From Chimonanthus salicifolius (lineage: Eukaryota; Streptophyta; Magnoliopsida; Laurales; Calycanthaceae), in the NCBI GenBank assembly GCA_013350335.1, contig CM023532.1:32303708-32367707 (forward strand): a DNA stretch of 64,000 bases, written 5' to 3'. Positions 47,144 through 57,493 of this stretch are shown in pieces. The translations under genes and the position numbers were made by a program. Below the pieces are notes generated by a model. That model was not told where the DNA came from and made no database searches. It saw only the letters and a program-made list of their open reading frames with translations. How positions within the stretch are numbered: the stretch's first letter is position 1; each line of letters starts with the position of its first letter.

Positions 47144-47466
47144 TAACTTCGTGACTCACTATTTTAAAATAAAATAAAATATCAAAAAGATGAAGCGAGT
47201 ATCGGAGTATGGTAGAATTTCACAACACAGTGTTCAGTAAGCAGTGACCACGTTGATTGACATGAGTCAAAGTGGGGACATTTTCATTATATAACTCATT
47301 TTCTCTTTTACATAAATGATTAGATACGAAAATTTTAATTATAATAAAATTAGGGCATGCCACATTAGACTCTTCATTTTGTTATTTCTCTTCTCTATAA
47401 CCATTGTATTTGATATTATCACTCTAGCCACCTTTTCATTTATTTAATATTAATTTTTACAGTATA
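47144..47466. other. Intergenic, nothing recognised
   Basis: AT-rich sequence between the LSH upstream block and a TRIM. Confidence 0.4.
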
Positions 47467-47982
47467 TGTTAGGACCTATGTATCAATCTCAAAAGATTAG
47501 TCAATTAGGTGGAGTGACCACAGTCCTTTATAACTCATTCGTAGTAAGCTGGAACAATCTCCCTCGAATGAGGGCAGTCATCCCTTTCGCCTGTACATGA
47601 GGTAAATTGAGACTTAGCCCTAATATCACTTATTAGAACTTGGGTATCTATCTCAAAACTAGGGTTGCAACTCGGGTCGGGTTTTAGCCCGACCTGACCC
47701 GGCTAAAATGGTTTAGAATACAGGGCTGGGTCAGAATTCGAGTTAGAATTTGGGTCGGATCGAGTTGTGAAGTTCGGATTGATAATTTGGGTCGGGTCAA
47801 GTCAGATTCCATATATATCAACTCGGATCAGGTTGGTTTTTAAGGAATCCAACCTGTCCGATCCAAGTTGCAGCCCTACTAAAAAGACAAACCTATTAGG
47901 TAGAATGACTCAAATCCTTTATAAATCTCTAAATCTCTATTTACACTTTTAATATATGACTCGTTCACCGTCAACAACAACA
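47467..47982 (-). mobile_element. TRIM retroelement, minus strand, split by a hAT MITE
   Basis: TGTTAGGACC start, GATTAGTCAATTAGGTGGAG, an internal CTCGAATGAGGGCAG and a worn priming-site complement CTAATATCACTT near 47612-47623. The second LTR begins at about 47625, is interrupted at 47660-47878, and resumes with AGACAAACCTATTAGGTAG to about 47982 (GTCAACAACA). Confidence 0.6.
47660..47878. mobile_element. hAT-type MITE inside a TRIM LTR
   Basis: The left end TAGGGTTGCAACTCGGGTCG and right end CCAAGTTGCAGCCCTA are inverted ends. Flanks CTCAAAAC and CTAAAAAG match at 6 of 8. Excising it restores TRIM LTR word order. The interior is GGTCGGGT-rich. Confidence 0.7.
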
Positions 47983-47984
47983 TA

Positions 47985-49210
47985 CAATGTATATATATAT
48001 TATTTTCATTACCTGGATACATTGGGTTATACAGCTCGTCCTCTTGAAAATTGATGGGCCACAGATAATTATTGATGTTTTAAGTTGAATCACAACGATC
48101 TTTTCCTTAAAATATAATTAGTGTCACTTCCAAATTAAATAATGTCATACATGACCGTACGACCTTTTGTCGTTATGCATGCAATTTGTGCATGGCCATG
48201 TGGTGCACATGAAGGGGATGATGGAAGGCATAAATGGGTCTCCATGGTTTCTTTGGAGTGAGCCGTTGTAGTATTTTTAAATTGAAAAATTAATCAAATT
48301 GTCTTTTGTTTTTTATCTAATTAGATTCAACTATTCGGTTAAAACGTTTTGAATCAATTCATGATAATTATGAATATTAAAATAATTATAATTATGATAA
48401 TTTTTCATATTAAAATAAATTATAAGAATTTATAAAAATAAAAATCACATTGTAGATTTAGTTTCCATAGGGATGAGATTCATTGCCTAGCCATGAGTAG
48501 GCTTTAAAGTTATTTTGAGGATGATACTTATTTTGAGATTTTCGCCTCTTCACTCACCATTTCTATCCACACCTGAACTCTATATTTTTTATATGTAATA
48601 TTTATATGATATTGATGATGTGTCTCTTCCATATCTATTCTTTCTTTGGGGACGGATTTTTGAACCGTGAGTATTTTTCATGGTGCACCGAATTTACATG
48701 AAGTTCTCATTTTACCATTTATTTTTACTCTACTTGAAGTGATACATTAGGGATAAAATGGAAACTATATATAATACTCACCAGGGGTAGAAATGTAGTG
48801 GGTGTAAATTAATTTTATTTTAAAATTGCAAGACTCACGTTTTTCTTATAAAAAATGGAATAGGACTCTTGAAATAGAGTTAAAGAATTCTCACCGTTTT
48901 TAAATAGAACTTTTCAACAAAATTTAGACCAATAGATTTTTTATTCTCTCTTAAAAATTCTTATTTTAAATAGAACTCATTAATATACTTCTTTATTATG
49001 CAAATTGAGAGACTTTTACATACTTCGAATGATTAGTGGGTTGAGTTGAGATGTCTGAACATCTTTGATACAAAATGTCGTTGTTTGCTTATTTATTTTT
49101 TCTCTAAATCTTTGAAAAGAAGTAAGGGAGCAAAAAGGGGTCCATTGTGAAAGGATGACTGATCAAATTTCTACAAGTTACTGACCAAGTGTGATGGACC
49201 CATCAACTTT
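47985..49210. other. Intergenic; SINE-B fragment at 49000-49075
   Basis: No gene. The SINE-B tail at about 49000-49075 is recognised by GAGACTTTTACATACTTCG and GATGTCTGAACATCTTTG. Part of duplication unit 1. Confidence 0.4.
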
Positions 49211-50079
49211 GCACTTTTTTTACCTGTCACACTAATAGATGTAAAATGCTTTTCATAGTAATAATTTTCTTTAGGTAGACCCTCGTGTGCATCACTTCAC
49301 TGATTCTCTCTTTTCTTAACCATCTAAAACAGTGAAAAGTGGATACCAATGCATGGGATTTGGTAAATTGAATAAGAGAAATGATTAAATGAGGTTGAAG
49401 ATATTATAGGTTGTATTAAGGATATCTTTGTGTATAATCATAATCATAAGTTAAATTAATAATATGTTAAGTTGTGGAGTGATTCGTAGCTTCGTTAAGT
49501 TAACCATGGGACAATGTTTGGGTTAAGCAATGTCGATTAGATTATGGATTGGGGTTATGAATCGAGTCATGGATTATGACGGGTTGGATCTTGGGTCAAC
49601 GGTTGAATTGGGTCATAGTTAGTCTAAGAGTTGGGTCACGTGAGGACTTCAAATCTTTGTCATTATGACTTAAGGCATGTAAATTATTATATGATTTATA
49701 TTTGACATCTTATACCTGATTTATAATATATTAAAATATCCATTATTAAAAATGAGCTTTACATATAAAATTAACCTAATTAAACCACATAAATCAACTT
49801 TAAATCTATATTTTTCATTAAACTCTCCTCTAAAAAAAGGTTGTCAAGGAGTTGGGCTGCATTTGCTCTTGTCCCCCTTCTTTCTAGCAAAAGTAAATCA
49901 AAAGCATGAGCCATTGAAAAGTCTTTTTGTATGGATGGGGTGGCATTTGTGAGGGACTCACATGATGCATTCTAAAGACACAATAGTATTGATCTGTTGA
50001 TTTCATCATTACACCTATTGACTGACGAAGTGACCTCTCATTTATAAGAATTAATAATAAAGAGAGCGATCCTCTTATG
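49211..50079. other. Intergenic part of duplication unit 1
   Basis: No gene recognised. Matches 61310-62420 in short collinear stretches. GGATTGGGGTTATGAATCG at 49547 belongs to the dispersed repeat also seen at 3640. Confidence 0.45.
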
Positions 50080-50865
50080 AGAATTTTGTGTAATCAGATA
50101 CGAATTTAATATATTGTTAATATTGAATTTGAATTTTGGTCATTTTTATTTACCCTCATTCTTTAAGTAAGCTATTGCCATTGCACTTGCCAAGTCAAGA
50201 CCTAAACATCACATGGATCAGGAAATATTAATCAATCAATTGGTGATAATAAAATAATTAAATAACAATATTATTTGTCTCATATTATATTTGAATTTAG
50301 TCATTTTCTTTACCCAATACTTTATAAGTAAGTTACTAGAATTATTGTTGGGAGATAGTTACTTAAATGTCACATGATCAAGCAATCTTAATCATTCGAT
50401 TGTAGAAAAGTAAACAATTCAAATAGCAACATTATTGTTCTCTTAATATTATGTGGCTGCTCTATTTGGGATAGGGACATTAGGTTACTAAGCGCTTTTC
50501 CTTTTCTTTTGTTACTGGTTTGGCTTATGTTACTGTGTGTTTTATCTTCTGGCCCAGACTGTGGACTTGATTTTTGGTATCTTAGTTCTTGCCTGATCTA
50601 ACTAAGGTGTTTCTTTGGCTTTTTGGTCTGTCACCTGGCCGGGGCTTCTATTTTTTTCTTTCAAATTTTTGAAGCTTTTTTCTTGAATGATGATAAACTC
50701 GTACCTTCGTTCAAAAAAAAAAATTTATTATGTTTGGTTTTAGTCATTTTTCTTTCCCCTCCATTCTTTAGGTAATTAGGTATTTTAGTTGGCGGGTCAT
50801 GACCTAAACATCACATTTAGTCATGAAATGAAAATTTATAATTTTTGTATACTTGAACCACCCAA
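50080..50865. repeat. ~175-bp imperfect tandem repeat, interrupted by a LINE
   Basis: Three units, each with TTTGAATTTAGTCATTTTC-like, CATTCTTTAAGTAAG-like, GACCTAAACATCACA-like and AATCTTAATCATTCGAT-like words: about 50080-50265, 50266-50446 and 50734-50865. The related array at 62650-63060 lies at the matching place in duplication unit 2. Confidence 0.65.
50455..50725 (+). mobile_element. 5'-truncated LINE (L1-type) fragment
   Basis: A 3' end with TTGAATGATGATAAACTCG, ACCTTCGTTC and an 11-base A tail, flanked by TATTATGT at 50447-50454 and 50726-50733. The flanks rejoin the tandem-repeat unit, so the insertion is precise. Only the 3' UTR-like region is present; no reverse transcriptase. 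Confidence 0.7.
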
Positions 50866-51940
50866 TAGATAAATAAATAAATATGGAACCATTTGACAAC
50901 TTGTTAGTTGTATCTCTTGATAAGTCACTTGCTATCTATAATCTATATTTTTAGATTACATGGACATAGAATTTAGGGCAATACCCTTAAAAATCCCAAT
51001 GAAAAATAAACCAGAGCTATATTTGATTGAAAATAAATAAGTTTACTCGACTTTTCAAGGAAAAGTTGTTTTATAGAATGTTAAAGTTCTTTGGAGCAAA
51101 AACTAAAAAAAAAAAACCTTATTTTATATACTTTTTTATTAAAAAATGTGAAAATAAGTCATTTGGAGAAACTAATACCATTTCTCCCCTTTTCTCCTCT
51201 TTTTTTTAATCCAACTACAACTTGGTTATCTTGGCCCGACTAACTTAACAAACCCTAACATTTATTGATTATATAAATTTTGTTATTATTATTTTTAAAT
51301 TCAATATTTAGGTTATTAATAGTATGACCAAAACAAATGCTCTGATCATCCACCACTATATTAAAGCATTATCTCATCTATCAGGGGTTGATAAAGTTTT
51401 TAACCATCAAAATTCAAAAGATAAATGGGACCCAAAAAGGAAGGGCTGGACTGGACCTTCAGTCATGAAAATAGAAGTTTGGGCCTAGTCCTCTAACCAA
51501 GTTGTGGCTTTTCTGGCCCAGATAAGTTATCACCCTTGAAAAAAAAAAAAACTCAATAAAAATGTTAGGGTTATCGTGTTGGGAAATTCTTTTGATATGA
51601 TGTATCCACATGCATTCCTATCGAATCAATTGTTTTCTAATTGAAAGCATGGGCCCTACTAATTGATGGTGGAGGGGCCCACCCATATGAAAAAAGTTAA
51701 AAAAAAACTGATTTCTCTTATAATTACTGCAAGAAACTTCCTTGATTGCTTCAATGACACATCTTTTAGTTGAAAAAATTTGATTCTAGTCGTTGTACAT
51801 ATAAAAACTTTGTTTCAACCAATCGTGAATACACTTGCATGCAAGGATTCTAATTTATTGGTCACCATAGAAGTAAACATAAATAGACAATCTCTTGCCT
51901 TACAAAAAAAAAATGCCATTGAGGTCGTTCAAAGCTATCA
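50866..51940. other. Intergenic; duplicated block at 51340-51860
   Basis: 51340-51860 matches 63600-64000 (shared words: AAATGTTAGGG, GAAAGCATGG, GGCCCACCCA, TTGCAAGAA). No open frame or domain. It may be old gene-flanking or transposon sequence carried in the duplication. Confidence 0.45.
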
Positions 51941-52246
51941 GATAATACTAATCTGATAAGTAGAGTGACACAGTCTCAAATAAGTCTTTATATTTTTCTT
52001 CCTCTTACTGATATGGGACTCATTGGTGCTCCAACAATATCTCCTCTTGAATGAGGCTCTTCGGCGGATAGAACATCGCCAACCATCCCATTCGACTAGG
52101 AGATCCCAGATTCTATATGTTTTGGCTTAGGAACCTGGTTTTAATACCACTTTTTGGGACTGGACTTCCAACCCAAAAGACTAACCTAATAGGTGAAGTA
52201 ACTCAGTCTCATATAAGTCCTTATATTTTTCGTTTGTACCTCAACA
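51941..52246 (-). mobile_element. TRIM retroelement, minus strand, near complete
   Basis: Two LTR-like blocks (51941-52035 and 52150-52246) each contain GTGACACAGTCTC/GTAACTCAGTCTC and TAAGTCTTTATATTTTTC-like words. Between them lie CTCCTCTTGAATGAGGC (polypurine complement) and GAACCTGGTTTTAATACCA at 52131-52149, the complement of a TGGTATTAAAACC priming site. Confidence 0.7.
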
Positions 52247-53339
52247 GGAACTAGTTGTGTTCGACGAAACCAATTGACCAGATGACCATACCATCACAGC
52301 CCAATATAAAACTCGCATCATGAACTCAATAGACCCGGTTGCTTCTTTCACCCTCAACATTCAACTCAATGAGTCAATGTGGAAACTGCAAACCTAGCAT
52401 TGTTCTCGTGTCAAATCAAAATTATCAGCTACAACCATTATTCATGGCAGCATGAATGCCATGAAGATCTGAACAACTATCAGATCAGTGATTGACACTT
52501 TGATAATAAGCATGGTCTTCTCACTGTTCTTGAGATATGTTCTTTGCATCACTGCATCACCTATGAAAATTCTTGGAGTGATGTATCCGATGGGGACAAA
52601 TATATGAATTTGCTAGACAAAATCGAATTGGCACATCTCAAGTGTTTGGATCCATTTCTACCCGATAAAAGTTCGAGAACAAGGTCCTATAGAAGGCCCA
52701 TTAGCAAATTCAAACCTAAGTATCAATTAGATTTCAATGCAAAAGCTTCAATAATCACATATCTCTATCACTTTCTTGAGATTTACCCCTTATTGTGTCT
52801 TTCTACTATAGTAAATAGATTTTAGAAACAATCTCCAAATATTTGATTTTTTATATTATTACTTATTTTTAGAAATTTTCTTTTTTATCATGGCATGTAA
52901 ATCTATTGACATGTGGCTTGAGAAAGTTGTAATTTTTCAATCTATAAATTAAGAAATGTAAGCCACCGATTAGGAGACTTTTGGGTGTGGTTTTGAATTT
53001 TCCAGGAGTGCATTCAGAGGTAAGGGTATTTAAAAAGTGAGAAAGGGGAAGTAAAGAAGGGTGTTATCTCATGATCTCCCGATTACCAAATAAGGGTAAT
53101 GGGGGATTACCCGTTCTTTTACCCCCAATCCAAATGCAAAGAGTGAGTGATAAGAGAAAATTGAAAGGCATTTTGCAAAGGTCATCTTTTCTAATTTTTC
53201 TGAGATTCATATCTATAGATATTTTCTTTCAAGAAACTGCTTGAGTTTTAGCAAAAGCTGCTCTACGAGGTTGTATTGATTGGTTAAAAGGCTTAAAAGA
53301 GATCGTTGTTCTTGGAGGATGATGCTTGGTGGTGCTGGA
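52247..53339. other. Intergenic with an unrecognised 93-codon frame
   Basis: The frame at 52544-52825 (DVSDGDKYMNLLDKIELAHLK in part: GDKYMNLLDKIELAHLK) looks protein-like in composition, and the same frame continues upstream to about 52350 with stops. It may be a decayed gene or transposon fragment. I recognise no domain. Confidence 0.3.
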
Positions 53340-54119
53340 TGTTGTGCTAAAATCAAATTCAAAAGAACGCAACGGAAGCGATCAAACATCAAAACAAGCA
53401 TCCAAACAAAGAAGAAACAATTTTAAGTAGTAGCCTAAGTCTACAGGCAACAATCAAAGAACTTCCACTAAATCAAATAGGAGATACAAATTACAAACTT
53501 TTTCCAAACCTCTCTTGAAACAAATTTGTCTCCTCAATTACAAAACAAATTCTCCTCTGTAATCTTCTCTCAAACACAAACCTACAATGCACAGCCACAC
53601 CCCCCGATACAAAACAATTCCAACGAAGACAGAAAGAAGGAAATAAGGAAGGAGAGAAGAACAGAAAATTTCTAAAATAGAAATTTTTAACATGGGCTGC
53701 TCAAATCTCAACACTGTATTCAAAGGTTTAGTACACCATTCAAGGCAACACAACAATATTTCTTTGAAAATCAAAAAGAAAAATCTATTCAAGGGGATAA
53801 AGAGAGATATTTTGTTCTATCATAAAGAATATTTGATTCTTGAATCGAAACAATTTTCCATCTTCATTTCAATCACTTAATCATTTTTATCTTCTTTATT
53901 AGTGATCGATTTGATTCAATTTGGAGAAGGATTTATTTAAAAATCTTAGGCTTTTATCTATGGCAAGTCACTTCTTCCCTTCACTCTCTAATTATTCTTA
54001 TTTCAATAAGCAGCAGTAAATCTATAGTAATAAAGAAATTAACAAATTTTGATGACTTTTCTAGTAAAAAAGAACACTAGCAAAGACCTAAATGTTAGAA
54101 CATTTCAGATTTTCCAACA
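53340..54119. mobile_element. Possible solo LTR
   Basis: A TGTTGTGC start with TTCAAAAGAACGCAACGG and an end TTTCCAACA resemble a plant LTR on the minus strand (TGTTGGAAA...). About 780 bp. No 5-bp duplication could be matched, so this is tentative. Confidence 0.3.
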
Positions 54120-54574
54120 CTCGGCAATCCTCTATTAAAACAACTGTTGCATGTTGACAGTAGACTTCCATTTTATGGAGAAGAAATACCTATTTTCTCA
54201 ACCCTAGAAACCATGAAATTTGAAGAATAGACTGGTGTACTTGTTTGTTCATCCTTACAAATGTGGTACAAATGCAAAGTATGTCATGCCCATTCATTTA
54301 CGAGTAGGACTAGTATAGTCCATCAATGAGACAAGCTGTAATCTCATCTTTTAGGGGTAAAAGAAGAAATATATCTAGTTCAACTATAATGACGTTGAGA
54401 AAGAAATTTGATGAGGATTATCAAATCTCACATACCATACCATAATGTGTGGCACAATATCTTGTGATATCTCAATAGTGCCAAAATAAATAAAAATCAA
54501 ATCACTCTAGATGTATTGTCGATTCGGTCGCAAAAACAATTAAGAAGGGCTTTGAATATGAGACAGAAAGATGT
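54120..54574. other. Intergenic, near the duplication junction
   Basis: No gene or repeat recognised. The boundary between duplication units should lie between about 51.9 and 54.6 kb. Confidence 0.4.
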
Positions 54575-54711
54575 AGTTTCTCTTGTTCCTTAAAGAACAC
54601 AATCAAATGGCAAAATTGCAATCTATTAAGCTCTGTATTTCCCATTACTTCATACTATCCACATGAAATATTATATCGAAGTTACCATTTTTCCCATGAA
54701 GAAGATGCTTC

Positions 54712-55251
54712 TCAGGAGGTCTGAGTTGTAGATGAGGGATCGTCGTCATCGTCGCCATTGCTTCGGATCCTTTTCTTGTTCTTCTTCTTATAAGGGACTC
54801 CTCTTGCCCTCGCTTGAGACTCCCTTACTTCACGAAGATAAAGACGGATCGCACTTGCCCCAAATGGGTTCGTCTCCGGCGACCCACCGTTCTCTTCGTA
54901 GGCAGCTCGGAGACGGCCAATTAGCGAATCTAGGCTCCCCCATGCTTGTCTAAGTGGGCATGTGCAAGGTGCAGGTGGCTCGGGTTGCCCGAAAAAGCCG
55001 CACCCATGTAAGTGAACCTTAGTCTTGCCAAATTGATCAAGATATCTAAGGAATTCTAATACATGAGTGTAATTGCACTGAGGTAATGAGAGTGGAGGCC
55101 TCTGATTCTTCAAGTACTGTCCGAAAGTATTCCAATCTCGCCTTTTCTGCGACTCGTAGCGGCTAAGCTGAGTGGTAGGTTGCGCTAATCGTTGATCTCC
55201 CGCCGACCGTGATGACCCTTCTTCAGAGTCTTTCACTCCGTCGCTCGCCAT
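54712..55251 (-). CDS. ALOG domain protein (LSH family), copy 2
   Basis: A tandem paralogue of 46348-46887 with the same 179-residue length and an intact ALOG domain: [41 protein letters not shown] with [24 protein letters not shown] and [14 protein letters not shown], then a basic [10 protein letters not shown] and an acidic DDDDD run. Differences from copy 1 cluster at the N-terminus (after SRSA), in the zinc-ribbon insert ([12 protein letters not shown], which looks the more family-typical of the two), and at the C-terminal tail (SSTTQTS). The start ATG at 55251 lacks an upstream in-frame ATG nearby. No intron. Expected role as for copy 1: nuclear DNA-binding regulator of organ boundary or meristem development. 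Both copies look functional, so subfunctional divergence is possible. Confidence 0.93.
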   Translation of the reverse strand: MASDGVKDSEEGSSRSAGDQRLAQPTTQLSRYESQKRRDWNTFGQYLKNQRPPLSLPQCNYTHVLEFLRYLDQFGKTKVHLHGCGFFGQPEPPAPCTCPLRQAWGSLDSLIGRLRAAYEENGGSPETNPFGASAIRLYLREVRESQARARGVPYKKKNKKRIRSNGDDDDDPSSTTQTS

Positions 55252-55451
55252 CGAAGATTCGAAGGCGAGGTTGCTTGTAATTTGGTAGGAGAGGGCAAGG
55301 AATTGGGAAAATGGAAAGAGAATTGGAGTGCAAAGGAGAGAGATTGGAGATCACATCCTGGGCCTGCTGAGGGGACATGCCCTGGTCCTATGAAGGTGCT
55401 TTTGCTCCTTTTACTCCTGTAAAACTTTCTTAACACTAATCACAAGATAAT

Positions 55452-55548
55452 TAGGTAGTCTTAGGCAATATTGCAATTATTGTAAGTGATCGTCATCATT
55501 GTAATCATTGTCATCATCATTAAAACAGTCATAACTACAGTTTAAGAT
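55452..55548 (-). promoter_or_regulatory. Upstream block conserved between the two LSH copies
   Basis: Partner of 47044-47143. CAATTATTGTAAGTGATCG lies at 55474-55492 and AACAGTCATAACTACAGTTT at about 55524-55543, within a stretch also sharing CAT/ATC-rich sequence. Confidence 0.5.
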
Positions 55549-55617
55549 TCCACCAACACTAGCAAGTAGCAACATTTGATATTGGTAACCCAGAGAGCTA
55601 TGCCTTAACCGGAGCCC

Positions 55618-55735
55618 AAAGACTGGACTTCCAGTCCAAAAATTAAGTTTGATAAGTGGAATAATCCAGTCCATATAAATTCTTAGTTTTTTTCACTCTT
55701 CATAACCGATATGAGACTCTCTTTGCACCCCAACA
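55618..55735 (-). mobile_element. TRIM solo LTR, minus strand
   Basis: GACTGGACTTCCAGTCC, GATAAGTGGAATAATCCAG, ATAACCGATATGAGACTC and the end CACCCCAACA match the TRIM LTR consensus. No priming site or partner LTR. Confidence 0.65.
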
Positions 55736-56249
55736 CAAACCTGAACAGGACCATAAATTAAAGCCCTGAGTTTATGAACCTCATGAAATGGATACATGCA
55801 TATATTAATACATAGAAATATTTATCCCCTAAAACAAATAATTATTCTGGGCGGATTTTATTTGTGTAATACAAATATAATATGGAAGTTCCTTTAATAA
55901 TTGGGGAAATTCCAAATGGATGTTGGGAGGTATTATAAAATAATAATAAAAACGGGTGGTCGCCATTGCAGATTTTAATGGAAAAATCTTCATTCATTAA
56001 TCAGATAATTTTAATCTGGACAGTGGACATCACTGTGCTGAACTTCTGGATAGTGACCTCTCCATTAGCGATCAATTTAAGAATCTGTGAATGGATTTCG
56101 CCTGTCTGCCGCCACCCATGGAAGATGGATACAAGAGATAGGATGCAACGAAGTCAGAAACAAGATGCAATGAATGCAAAGAGGGTTGAATTAGCCTTGA
56201 GTTCAATTCACGTTTAAACCTTTCTAGTCGCTTTTCATCAATTTAACTA
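55736..56249. other. Intergenic, nothing recognised
   Basis: An 83-codon frame at 55966-56217 has no recognisable domain. Position upstream of LSH copy 2 suggests old promoter/flank sequence. Confidence 0.4.
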
Positions 56250-56297
56250 GTGTGTGTGAATGAGAAAGTTTACACATGTTCATGGGATTAGTCTCAT
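56250..56297 (+). mobile_element. SINE-B tail fragment
   Basis: GTGTGTGTGAATGAGAAAG, TTTACACATGTTCATGGG, ATTAGTCTCATTTT. It directly abuts the head of a second SINE-B copy, so a new insertion landed in or at the tail of an older one. Confidence 0.55.
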
Positions 56298-56482
56298 TTT
56301 AAGGGGTTGGCTTGACGGTCGAGGCACTCACCTCATGAAGAAAGGTCTTAAATTCGATTCACGCTCAACTCTAACGAAAGACTACTCCCATAGATTTATC
56401 CGGTGTGTGTGGATTAAAAGGTTTTCACATGCTCCGACTAGTTGGGTGAGATGCCCGAACACCTTCGATCATTAAAAAAAAA
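56298..56482 (+). mobile_element. SINE-B, best full-length copy
   Basis: GGGTTGGCTTGACGGTCGAG (A-box), AAATTCGATTCACGC (B-box), TATCCGGTGTGTGTGG, GGTTTTCACATGCTCCG, GATGCCCGAACACC and an A-rich tail. It defines the family in this window. Confidence 0.7.
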
Positions 56483-57485
56483 GTGGGATCGAAATACCCA
56501 TATTAAAAAAAAAAAAAAAAATCCGTGAAGATGATCATGATGATGGGAGAGTGATGTCATGAGGCTGCTGATCACTGTTTTATATTATTTCATTGTTTTG
56601 ACGTGTAATTTTGTGAAGCCCACAAATATAAAATAAAGATCATAGTTTACAGCACCGATCACAGAGCCAATTATAAACACATTTCTTTAACTAATCTCAA
56701 TCATGTTACGCATTTCCCATCCTTATGACACATCTCTGAGACGTCAGTCAATATTTTTTATATCGGCCTAGAACACGTGGTATACAATTTCTTTTAATAT
56801 TCAACAACCTATATTTTGAATTTGACGGAAATATAGATCTTAGGATGGAAGATAAACAGATAAATCAAAGACGCAAAATTCAAACCGAGTGAATTGTTAG
56901 GTTACAGAGAGTCTAATCATTAGAGATATAACATCGATCTGTCATTTGCAAGTCTAGAGAAAGAGTTGAACATCTATAACAATAATTGTCTATTTTTCAT
57001 TTTACTTTTGAACATTAGATAAATATTTCAAAAATAAATTACGTAAATCTTTGTTTTATGATTCGCTCTAATTTCTTGATTTTTTTTTTCTCTTTCTCCT
57101 TTTTTTTTCATATTATTGTCGAGAAGGTGATTTTCTTCCATTACGAATGATTCTACAGATACATCTAGTCAGGCATTTGAAAATATTGCTCCAATATGTC
57201 ATGCTAAGATGCTATGTGATCTCTTGCACAACTGGAAGCCTCTTTTGAAATTTATTTAAGTTTTCCCGTCACTTCAGTCATTGGCAATTAGCATTATCTT
57301 ACAATATTTTTTTTTAAAAAAAGGTAAAAAGAATTCTAAATAATTAGGTTGGAAGGTGGTGGGCTGCCCCTATCGGAGTTTTTAGGGTTTAATATGCTTC
57401 ATCTAACCTAGGCATGGCCTGGGCACTAGGGTTTCAAATTTGGTGTCTAAGCTGTAACTTCAGACTTTTTTGCAAAAATTAAAAT
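56483..57485. other. Intergenic, nothing recognised
   Basis: AT-rich, with an A run at 56503-56520. No gene or transposon end seen. Confidence 0.45.
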
Positions 57486-57493
57486 TAAATAGT

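Larger units (their letters stand above)
46140..51860. repeat. Tandem segmental duplication, unit 1 (LSH copy 1 side)
   Basis: Anchors recur in the same order and orientation in unit 2: LSH gene with flanks (46140-47143 with 54580-55548), AATAGATGTAAAATGCTTTT (49235) with AATAGATATAAAATGCTTTT (61328), GGATGGGGTGGCATT (49934 with 62303), the ~175-bp tandem repeats (50080 with 62650), and the GAAAGCATGG...GGCCCACCCA block (51645 with 63800). Duplication at DNA level with strong later divergence. Confidence 0.7.

Noticed and set aside
54732..55436. Frames overlapping LSH copy 2 on the other strand and in its leader
   Set aside because: They are explained by the LSH coding sequence and its 5' flank; no independent support.
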